Below, in pieces: positions 1 to 5,926 of a DNA stretch of 11,404 bases. A model generated the notes under the pieces. That model saw only the letters and a program-made list of their open reading frames with translations, searched no databases and had not been told where the DNA came from. How positions within the stretch are numbered: the first letter of the stretch is position 1; every line of letters begins with the position of its first letter. This DNA comes from Gammaproteobacteria bacterium (GTDB lineage Bacteria > Pseudomonadota > Gammaproteobacteria > Steroidobacterales > Steroidobacteraceae): positions 1-11,404 of the forward strand of contig JAQGOE010000063.1 in the NCBI GenBank assembly GCA_028293725.1. The letters run 5' to 3'. The translations under genes were made by a program, and so were the position numbers.

Positions 1-2
1 CC

Positions 3-422
3 AAATGGACCGCCGGCGCTGCCGACCACCTCCCCCCCGAAGCACGCCTGGCCCGCGCGGTAGCTCTCGCCAGACTCGACTACGACGGCGCACTAGCCGC
101 CTACAAATCAATCATCCAATCAAACCGCGAAGATCTCCGCCGCATCGCCCTCTACGACCTGGGAAACCTCAATCTCCGGCAAGCTGTCCAATACGGACTC
201 GCCGACGAAGCGCAGTCACTCCCCTTGACCGAGCTCGCGAAACAAGGCTACCGCGACCTTTTACGCCGCGACCCAACGGACTGGGACGCGCGTTACAACC
301 TCGAGCGCGCCCTGCGCCTCGCTCCAGAAGAAGACGACGACGCCAGCGAAGACACCGCCCCTCCCGACCCCAGGGAACACGAGCGCTCGACCATAGCGGA
401 CCCCAGGATGGACCTTCCATGA
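3..422 (+). CDS. MxaK-like protein, C-terminal part (5' end outside window)
   Basis: The reading frame is open from the left edge to a TGA at 420-422 and gives 139 residues with no internal stop. The start lies upstream of the window. The helical, Ala/Leu/Arg-rich sequence contains LYDLGNLNLRQA and then AKQGYRDLLRRDP and DWDARYNLERAL. To my knowledge these last blocks are characteristic of MxaK-type proteins, which are encoded between MoxR/DUF58/vWA genes and MxaL. The tail is acidic and then Pro/Asp-rich (EEDDDASEDTAPPDP). MxaK is associated with methanol dehydrogenase maturation in methylotrophs, but similar clusters occur widely without methanol dehydrogenase, so the function here is unknown. 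The following MxaL-like vWA gene supports the call. A TPR-like BatC-type protein is the alternative. The stop overlaps an out-of-frame ATG (ATGA at 419-422). Confidence 0.75.
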   Translation, partial: KWTAGAADHLPPEARLARAVALARLDYDGALAAYKSIIQSNREDLRRIALYDLGNLNLRQAVQYGLADEAQSLPLTELAKQGYRDLLRRDPTDWDARYNLERALRLAPEEDDDASEDTAPPDPREHERSTIADPRMDLP

Positions 423-504
423 GCCTACTCCCGTGGGTGCATCTCCCATGCGCGCGTCTCGAGCACGCTCCCATGAGCCCGCTCCCCTGAGCGCACCTCC
501 CATG
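415..504 (+). repeat. Degenerate short tandem repeat (CTCCCATGAGC-like units) at the mxaK/mxaL-like junction
   Basis: Six related units begin at 415, 428, 443, 468, 482 and 497, with spacings of 13, 15, 25, 14 and 15 bases. Each resembles CTCCCATGAGC: TTCCATGAGC, CTCCCGTGGGT, CTCCCATGCGC, CTCCCATGAGC, CTCCCCTGAGC and CTCCCATGAAC. Four units contain ATG (419, 448, 473, 502) and one contains GTG (433). The array spans the stop of the upstream gene and the likely start of the vWA gene. It may be a minisatellite formed by slippage. Confidence 0.5.
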
Positions 505-1401
505 AACGCCTGGCGCGCCCCCGCATTCGCATTCCTCCTGCTGCTGGCAGCGATACTCCTGCCCCCCTTCAACGCGCCACGCACAACCTACGACTACCTG
601 GTTGTCTTCGACATCACCCAGAGCATGAATGTTGAGGACTACGAACTTGACGGTGCCCCCGTGAGCCGCCTGACCTACATGCGTGCCGCCGTGCGCCGCA
701 CCTTGCACGAGTTGCCTTGTGGCTCCCGCGTCGGCTGGGGTGTGTTTGCCGAATATCGGACCTTGGTCCTGCTCGCGCCGATCGAAGTCTGCGGGAACTA
801 TAACGACCTGTTGGCTTCGCTCGAGCGGATTGACGGCCGCATGCGCTGGGGCAACGCCAGCCAGATCAGCAAGGGATTGTTCTGGGCCATGCGCGGTGCC
901 CGTGATGTCGGCAGCCACCCGCGGGTGTTGTTTCTGACCGATGGACAGGAGGCGCCGCCGCTGGACGGCGAGGGTTTGGCGATGTTTGATGACCTGAAGC
1001 GCGGCGACATCGGCGGATGGCTCATTGGTGTGGGCGGCTATACACCGCGACCCATCCCGCGAACCGATGCCGAGGGCAGGCCGATAGGCTTCTGGCATCA
1101 GGATGAAGTCGTGCAGCACGACGCGCGCCCGGGCACCGCGAGTCACGAGCACCTGTCCGAAGTCCGCGAGCCCTACCTGCGCAGACTCGCGCGCGAAGTC
1201 GGTTTTGAATACCTGCATCTCAGTAGCCTCGATTCAATCCGCGAAGCAATGCTGCACCCGCGCTTCGCCGAACAGCGGCGCGCGCCCACCGACTTCGCGT
1301 GGGTAGCCGCGGTCGCAGCTCTCATCACACTGATAGCCAGCTTTACGCGCGCGCTCCCGCGACGGCTTTCGTATACGATACGAAGCGATCCGAACCAGTG
1401 A
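502..1401 (+). CDS. MxaL-like von Willebrand factor A domain membrane protein
   Basis: From the ATG at 502 the product has 299 residues: an N-terminal membrane helix (about 8-23), a vWA domain (about 31-245) and a second membrane helix (about 266-284). The metal-ion-dependent adhesion site reads D37-I-T39-Q-S41, with Thr in place of the first Ser, and the later Asp is D147 in FLTDGQE. LPCGSRVGWG and EVCGNY contain Cys73 and Cys97. The pattern DITQSMN, LPCGSRVG and WGNASQISKGL is that of MxaL rather than BatA/BatB. The domain should face the periplasm and probably helps assemble or metallate an exported enzyme together with an upstream MoxR ATPase; this is inferred. In-frame alternatives are GTG at 433 and ATG at 448, but they add a Pro/Arg-rich leader encoded by the repeat. 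The 502 start puts the membrane helix directly at the N-terminus. No clear Shine-Dalgarno sequence precedes any of the starts. Confidence 0.8.
   Translation: MNAWRAPAFAFLLLLAAILLPPFNAPRTTYDYLVVFDITQSMNVEDYELDGAPVSRLTYMRAAVRRTLHELPCGSRVGWGVFAEYRTLVLLAPIEVCGNYNDLLASLERIDGRMRWGNASQISKGLFWAMRGARDVGSHPRVLFLTDGQEAPPLDGEGLAMFDDLKRGDIGGWLIGVGGYTPRPIPRTDAEGRPIGFWHQDEVVQHDARPGTASHEHLSEVREPYLRRLAREVGFEYLHLSSLDSIREAMLHPRFAEQRRAPTDFAWVAAVAALITLIASFTRALPRRLSYTIRSDPNQ
1368..1384. promoter_or_regulatory. Perfect 17-bp dyad, candidate repressor operator
   Basis: TTCGTAT-ACG-ATACGAA is a perfect inverted repeat with 7-bp arms and a 3-bp spacer. It lies inside the last codons of the vWA gene, 55 bp before the phosphodiesterase ATG. 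Its geometry suits a TetR- or MarR-type dimer, but no regulator gene is in the window. As a coding segment it could also be coincidental. No confident -35/-10 pair was found next to it. Confidence 0.35.
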
Positions 1402-1438
1402 GTCGAGCGGCGCGCACGCGCCCAAGGAGCCGTACCCA

Positions 1439-3472
1439 ATGCCTTTGAGCGTGCGCGGATTGCGATCGATTGTTATCGCGCTTTCTTCGACACTCGTCGT
1501 CTCCGTCACCATCGCCGCGAGTCTGCCAGCGTCGTCAGGCCTACGAACGACCTCCGCGAGCCAACGATCCACCGCCGCATCTCGCACTCACCGTAATGTG
1601 ATCATCTTCATCGCTGACGGCCTCCGTCACGATTCCGTAAACGCCACCGACGCCCCGACGCTGTTCGCGCTACGCCAGCGCGGCGTTCACTTCGTAAACA
1701 GCCACTCACTATTTCCCACGCTTACGACCCCCAACGCGTCGGCGATAGCGACCGGCCACTATCTGGGCGACACCGGTGATTTCAGCAACGCCGAGTACGT
1801 CGGCTACCCGACCTTCAATCATGGCGACTTCGGCAAAGCCCCGGGCACCCCCACGCCGTTTCTCGAGAACGACCCCGTGCTAGGCGACCTCGGCGACCAC
1901 ACTCCGAGCGGCAACTTTCTCAACGAGACCTCGCTGCTCGCACTGGCGCGGCAACATGGATTCAACACAGCGGCGATCGGCAAACTGGGACCTGTAGCGA
2001 TCCAGGACGTCGCTCTTCTGAAGCCGATCAACGGCCATTTCACAGTACCCCGAACGGTTATTCTCGATGACAGCACGGGCACCACGAGCGGCGTTCCCGT
2101 GTCGCCCGAAGTCCTGAGCGCGCTGGCCGCTGCCGGCCTGGGCAACACGCCGACGCCACGTGAGCAGCCGACGGGAACCGCCACCACACCCGGCACACTC
2201 GTGGCAAACATTGGCCAACAGAAATGGTTCGCGGACGCCGCCACCAAAGCCGTCCTCCCGGCGTTTGTGCGCAGCGGGCAACCCTTCGTCCTGCTTTTCT
2301 GGTCGCGCGATCCCGACGGGACCCAACACAACCAGGGCGATAGCCTCAACAAACTGCGACCCGGCATCAACGGCCCGACCTCGCGCGCCGGCATCGCCAA
2401 CGCCGATGCGAACCTGAAGCAACTTCTCGATTTCGTAGCTGCCGATCCGGCGCTGAGCGGCTCGACAGACGTGTTCGTCACATCCGATCACGGTTTCGCA
2501 ACCATCAGCCGGCATGAGATCGACGCCACGGGGCAGGGAAGCCGCAGTTATTCGACGGCGTTCGTCTATCTCGGCGCCGACGGCAAACCCGGAGTCCCAA
2601 CGGGCTGGCTGCCACCAGGGTTCCTGGCGATCGATCTTGCACACGCTCTGCGGCTGCCGCTATTCGACCCGGATAGCCAGATCGATGTGGGCGGCGCGCC
2701 TCGATATGAGCCCGTCGATCCAACGAAACAACCCACTCCCGGGTCGCGCCAGCATCCGCTGACCGGCAATGGACTGCTCGGCGGCACTGGCAACGTGCAG
2801 GACCACATCGACGCCAAGGTCATCGTCAGCGCCAGTGGCGGCACCGACCTCATCTACATCGCCGACCACGACCGCGCCATGGCACGTAAGGTTGTTGAGT
2901 TTCTGAGCAGCCAGGATTACGTTGGCGCGCTCTTCGTCGATCCTGCCCTGGGCGTTATCCCGGGCACCTTGCCTCTGAGCGCGATAGCGCTGGAGGGCTC
3001 GACCCGCATGCCGCGCCCGTCGATCGTGGTGGGTTTCAAGACTTTCCAACTCGAGCCAGGCGATCTTCTCTCGGCCGTCCAGGTCTCCGATACACCCTTG
3101 CAGGAAGGGCAGGGCATGCACGGCGGCTTTGGCCGCGACAGCACGTTCAACAACATGGCCGCGGTCGGTCCAGACTTCAAACAGGGCTACAACGATCCCC
3201 TGCCCGTGAGCAACGCCGACATCGCACCGACCCTCGCGCACGTGTTAGGTTTTCAGCTGCCCGCCACCGGCCGGCTGCAGGGTAGAGTGCTGTCTGAAGC
3301 GCTGAGCGGCGGCCCCGATCCCGCTGCGTTCCACCACGGCACGGTCTCCTCCAAGCCCACACCGTCCGGCCGCGCTACAGTGCTGGAGTGCCAGGAGTAC
3401 CAGGGTCGCAAGTACTTCGACACGGCCTCGTTCTCCACGGTATCCGGCGCCTCGACCGCGAGCTGTAAATAA
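1439..3472 (+). CDS. Exported alkaline phosphatase superfamily protein (type I phosphodiesterase/nucleotide pyrophosphatase-like)
   Basis: A 677-residue protein with a Sec-type N-terminus: Arg6/Arg9, a hydrophobic stretch at about 11-27, then an Ala/Ser-rich cleavage region. The metal-hydrolase core starts at NVIIFIADGLRHDS. D60 is the first metal ligand. T96, in PTLTTPN, aligns with the nucleophilic Thr of the NPP motif. WSRDPDGTQH supplies D293 and H297, TSDHGF supplies D350 and H351, and GMHGGF supplies H561. The two-metal site therefore looks complete and the enzyme active. It should hydrolyse phosphomonoesters or diesters in the periplasm; the substrate is unknown. The only two cysteines, C651 and C676, are in the C-terminal tail. 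An AAGGAG at 1423-1428 supports the ATG at 1439, with a 10-nt spacer. It lies 37 bp after the vWA gene and 77 bp before the DJ-1 gene. Sulfatase is less likely because the CxPxR sulfatase signature is absent. Confidence 0.85.
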   Translation: MPLSVRGLRSIVIALSSTLVVSVTIAASLPASSGLRTTSASQRSTAASRTHRNVIIFIADGLRHDSVNATDAPTLFALRQRGVHFVNSHSLFPTLTTPNASAIATGHYLGDTGDFSNAEYVGYPTFNHGDFGKAPGTPTPFLENDPVLGDLGDHTPSGNFLNETSLLALARQHGFNTAAIGKLGPVAIQDVALLKPINGHFTVPRTVILDDSTGTTSGVPVSPEVLSALAAAGLGNTPTPREQPTGTATTPGTLVANIGQQKWFADAATKAVLPAFVRSGQPFVLLFWSRDPDGTQHNQGDSLNKLRPGINGPTSRAGIANADANLKQLLDFVAADPALSGSTDVFVTSDHGFATISRHEIDATGQGSRSYSTAFVYLGADGKPGVPTGWLPPGFLAIDLAHALRLPLFDPDSQIDVGGAPRYEPVDPTKQPTPGSRQHPLTGNGLLGGTGNVQDHIDAKVIVSASGGTDLIYIADHDRAMARKVVEFLSSQDYVGALFVDPALGVIPGTLPLSAIALEGSTRMPRPSIVVGFKTFQLEPGDLLSAVQVSDTPLQEGQGMHGGFGRDSTFNNMAAVGPDFKQGYNDPLPVSNADIAPTLAHVLGFQLPATGRLQGRVLSEALSGGPDPAAFHHGTVSSKPTPSGRATVLECQEYQGRKYFDTASFSTVSGASTASCK

Positions 3473-3549
3473 AGCCCGGCACGCGGCCTGCTTCTCCTCG
3501 ATACAGCATTCGCTGCAACAGTGGCGGCTACGGTCGCGAGGAGAGATTT

Positions 3550-4095
3550 ATGGCAGCTTTGAGTGGAATGAAGGTCGCGATATTGGTCGCGGAAGGCTTC
3601 GAGCAGGTCGAGCTCACGGAGCCGAAAAAGGCTCTCGACGAGGCCGGGGCCGAGACTCGTATCGTATCGCCCGCCAAGGGCCAGGTTCAGGGGTGGAAGC
3701 ACTTTGACAAAGCTGACAAGTTCAAGGTCGACGTGCCACTCGAACAGGCCGACGCCAGTGAATTCGATGCCCTGCTGCTCCCGGGCGGCGTGGCCAATCC
3801 CGATCAGTTGCGCACTCTGCCCGCAGCGGTGCAGTTCGTGCGAGAGTTCTTCGACGCTGGTAAGCCGGTCGCCTCCATATGCCACGGTCCATGGACCCTG
3901 ATCGAAGCGGGGGCCGCAAAGGGTCGGACTGTAACTTCATGGCCTTCGTTGAAAACTGACCTCACGAACGCCGGTGCGAAGTGGGTGGACCAGGAGGTCG
4001 TGACGGATAACGGCCTCGTCACGAGCCGCAAGCCCGCTGACATACCAGCGTTCAACCGCAAGATGGTGGAGCAGTTCGCGCACGCCACGCACTAA
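3550..4095 (+). CDS. DJ-1/PfpI family protein (class I glutamine amidotransferase-like fold)
   Basis: A 181-residue cytosolic protein, normal length for PfpI/YhbO-type members. It opens with MKVAILVAEGFEQVEL, where E18 matches the conserved acidic residue near the active site. The nucleophile elbow is ASICHGPWTL with Cys111 and His112. GWKHFDKAD and DALLLPGG (about 73-80) are also family-typical. Members have been described as proteases, chaperones or methylglyoxal/glyoxal deglycases, usually linked to stress; which activity applies here cannot be read from sequence. The ATG at 3550 has a strong AGGAGAG at 3539-3545. A second in-frame ATG at 3568 (MKVAIL) is possible but has no better ribosome binding site. 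It lies 77 bp after the phosphodiesterase, with no terminator between them, and 75 bp before the MFS gene, so shared transcription is plausible. Confidence 0.88.
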   Translation: MAALSGMKVAILVAEGFEQVELTEPKKALDEAGAETRIVSPAKGQVQGWKHFDKADKFKVDVPLEQADASEFDALLLPGGVANPDQLRTLPAAVQFVREFFDAGKPVASICHGPWTLIEAGAAKGRTVTSWPSLKTDLTNAGAKWVDQEVVTDNGLVTSRKPADIPAFNRKMVEQFAHATH

Positions 4096-4110
4096 GGACC
4101 TCTGCCTCGT

Positions 4111-4166
4111 TCCCCCTTGCGCTCGAGCAGCGGATTGCCGCAAGGTAATCCGCCTTCGAGGGGGGA
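4111..4166 (+). promoter_or_regulatory. Three-tier hairpin that sequesters the MFS gene ribosome binding site
   Basis: Three nested complementary blocks are present: TCCCCC (4111-4116) with GGGGGA (4161-4166), CTCGA (4122-4126) with TCGAG (4156-4160), and GCGGATT (4130-4136) with AATCCGC (4147-4153). Together they give 18 base pairs, with a 5-nt bulge, a small 3/2 internal loop and a 10-nt terminal loop. The 3' arm contains the whole AGGGGGGA Shine-Dalgarno-like element, 4 nt before the ATG at 4171. No T-run follows, so it is not a terminator. A role in translational control or as an RNA thermometer is inferred. Confidence 0.5.
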
Positions 4167-4170
4167 CTTC

Positions 4171-5619
4171 ATGGAACAAGACGTCGTTGCCACTGCGCCA
4201 ACCGACAGCGCCCGTCCGCTCTTCTCCAAGGGCTACCGAGGGTGGCTGCTGTTCATATTGCTACTGACCAACGCGCTGACTCTCGCTGACCGTCAGAGCC
4301 TCGCAGCCTCCGCGCAGGCCATCAAGCTCGATCTCGGTTTGAGCGACCTGCAGATGGGGTTGATCCAGGGCCTGGCTTTCGCCATTTTTTACACGGTGCT
4401 GGCGCTGCCGATCGCCCGCCTCGCCGAGCACGTGAGCCGCACCAAAATCATTTCCGTCTCCGTCGCGATCTTCGGCGTGATGGTTTCCCTGTGCAGCCGG
4501 GCGAGCAGCTTCGGGCAGCTCCTGATCTGCCGCGTCGGTGTAGGGATCGGCGATGCCGGATTCGCGCCGCCGGTAGGCTCTTTGATCGGTGATCACTACG
4601 GCATGACCCGTCGCGCCTCGGCGATGTCCGTGATCTGGCTCGGCGCGCCGGTCGGTGTCATCTTCGGGGCGATGCTCGGCGGCTGGATGGCGGAGCACGT
4701 GAGTTGGCGCGCGGCGTTCATTGCCGTGGGCGCACCAGGGATCCTGGTGGCGATTCTCACTCTCCTGACATTGCGCGAGCCGCCACGCGGCATGTCCGAT
4801 CCACCCGGCGCCACCAAAGCCGGCACGCCGCCTCCGTCCATGGGGCAGGTTCTGAAATTTCTGATCTCCAAGCCATCCGTGCCGCACCTCCTCGCGGGCT
4901 GCGCATTGGCGGCCATCTCCATGAACGGCATCGGCCAATTCTTTGGGCAATTCCTGGCACGTAACTATCACCTAGGCTTTGCCGAGACGGGCCGCGTGCT
5001 GTCGCTCGTTGCGGGAACTGCTATGCCGTGCGGGATGCTGTTGGGAGGCTTTGGTATCGATTGGGCCGCACGTCGCGACAAGCGTTGGTTCGCGTGGGGA
5101 CCGGCGGTGACGCTGGTGTTGGCGTCGCCCGCGCTCATCCTGGGATTCAGCCAACCGACGGTGCTTGCTGCCGCATTGGTGCTCGTCGTCGCTCATATCT
5201 TGCTGTTCGTTTATTGGACTCCGACGCTGGCCCTCGCGCAGAACCTGGTTGGGGCCGACATGCGTGCCTCGTCGGTGTTTGTTTTCAACTTCATTCTCGG
5301 CCTGGTGGGCATCGGCTTCGGACCGACTCTCGTCGGACTGGTGAGTGACTGGTTCGCGCGGAGTGCATTCACCGGCGGCGACTACTCCCTCTGTCCCAGA
5401 GGACGTCCGCCCACCGGCGCCCTGGACGCGTTCATGCAATCCTGTGCTGGCGCTCAAGCCACCGGTCTGCGTCACGCTCTGATGGTGATGTCACTGAGTT
5501 GTGTCTGGGCGGGGGTTCATTACTGGCTCGCCAGCCGCACTCTGCGCCGCGATCTCGAAACGCTCTATATGCCTCCGGGTCCGGTAACCGCCAACCCGGC
5601 CGCGGCTTCAGAAGTGTGA
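4171..5619 (+). CDS. Spinster-like MFS transporter
   Basis: A 482-residue polytopic inner-membrane protein. Alternating hydrophobic segments are compatible with 12 helices. Family signs are N-terminal YRGWLLFILLLTNALTLADRQ (Asp40-Arg41 after helix 1), the motif-A-like loop LPIARLAEHVSR (79-90), RVGVGIGDAG (121-130) and FGAMLGGWMAEH before helix 6. A soluble loop rich in Pro/Gly follows REPP at about 202-225. A late extracytoplasmic loop carries two cysteines (SLCPRG and QSCAGA). Such transporters often sit beside TonB receptors in proteobacteria, and one follows here, so uptake or efflux of a small organic solute is inferred; the substrate is unknown. The frame extends upstream to a TTG at 4117, but the ATG at 4171 with its G-rich ribosome binding site is clearly better: the extra 18 residues would be encoded by the hairpin. 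Confidence 0.87.
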   Translation: MEQDVVATAPTDSARPLFSKGYRGWLLFILLLTNALTLADRQSLAASAQAIKLDLGLSDLQMGLIQGLAFAIFYTVLALPIARLAEHVSRTKIISVSVAIFGVMVSLCSRASSFGQLLICRVGVGIGDAGFAPPVGSLIGDHYGMTRRASAMSVIWLGAPVGVIFGAMLGGWMAEHVSWRAAFIAVGAPGILVAILTLLTLREPPRGMSDPPGATKAGTPPPSMGQVLKFLISKPSVPHLLAGCALAAISMNGIGQFFGQFLARNYHLGFAETGRVLSLVAGTAMPCGMLLGGFGIDWAARRDKRWFAWGPAVTLVLASPALILGFSQPTVLAAALVLVVAHILLFVYWTPTLALAQNLVGADMRASSVFVFNFILGLVGIGFGPTLVGLVSDWFARSAFTGGDYSLCPRGRPPTGALDAFMQSCAGAQATGLRHALMVMSLSCVWAGVHYWLASRTLRRDLETLYMPPGPVTANPAAASEV

Positions 5620-5652
5620 GCGACTGTATCGCAATCTTAAGTTACGGTCTCT

Positions 5653-5678
5653 TAGTTGTGGTGCATTAGATACAACTA
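5653..5678. promoter_or_regulatory. Dyad upstream of the TonB receptor, candidate operator
   Basis: TAGTTGT (5653-5659) and ACAACTA (5672-5678) are perfect inverted 7-mers separated by 12 bp. They lie in the AT-richer part of the intergenic region, about 250 bp before the receptor start. The arm and spacer pattern suits a dimeric repressor. With only 35 bp between it and the end of the MFS gene, it could instead be an RNA hairpin after that gene, but no T-run follows directly. Confidence 0.35.
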
Positions 5679-5872
5679 GTGTGACCGGCATCACCACACA
5701 CCACGGTGTTCCTTTTTGGTTGATCTATCGTTCCCCGTGAGTTCAGGACCGTCTTAATTCCCTATCCTCGCGCCGCTAGACTGCAGCCCTCCCGCGGTAT
5801 AGCACTCGTGGCCTGAACGCGACGACCCGACGCTAGCCCCACCTCATTGCATGCATGCGGGACAGATTTGCG

Positions 5873-5892
5873 CGACCGCAACACCGCGGTCG
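5873..5892 (+). promoter_or_regulatory. Leader hairpin of the TonB receptor gene
   Basis: CGACCGC (5873-5879) pairs with GCGGTCG (5886-5892) around a 6-nt loop, and is followed by TTATTGT. It ends 34 nt before the ATG, so it would fold in the mRNA leader without covering the ribosome binding site. It is GC-rich with only a weak U-rich tail, so an attenuator is possible but unproven. Confidence 0.35.
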
Positions 5893-5926
5893 TTATTGTC
5901 ACCTCATTCATTCTCTAGGGGGATTC

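Larger units (their letters stand above)
5620..5926. other. 307-bp intergenic region between the MFS and TonB receptor genes
   Basis: No credible gene is present. The segment is less GC-rich than its surroundings up to about 5760. It holds a 7-bp-arm dyad (5653-5678), a second short inverted pair TGTGGTG (5657-5663)/CACCACA (5692-5698), a palindrome GCATGCATGC (5849-5858), a 9-bp direct repeat CACCTCATT (5840-5848 and 5900-5908, exactly 60 bp apart) and a leader hairpin (5873-5892). The receptor promoter probably lies here, but no unambiguous -35/-10 pair could be chosen. Confidence 0.6.

Noticed and set aside
5..490. Forward frame of 161 codons at the left edge
   Set aside because: The translation is Arg/Pro-rich low complexity, and the alternative frame from position 3 gives MxaK-like motifs instead. 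Only its last part (419-490) is kept as a possible re-initiation mini-frame.
169..1218. Long reverse-strand frame (349 codons) opposite the mxaK/mxaL-like genes
   Set aside because: It lies antisense to a well-supported vWA gene, has low-complexity Arg/Gly-rich composition and shows no recognisable domain; high GC removes stop codons from such frames.
5642..5672. Candidate sigma-70 promoter (TTACGG with TAGATA)
   Set aside because: Both boxes match the consensus poorly and the 19-bp spacer is long, so it cannot be told from chance.
5698..5717. Possible terminator after the MFS gene (ACAC-CACG-GTGT followed by TTCCTTTTT)
   Set aside because: The stem is only 4 bp with a 4-nt loop, and the T-run is interrupted by CC; too weak to call.
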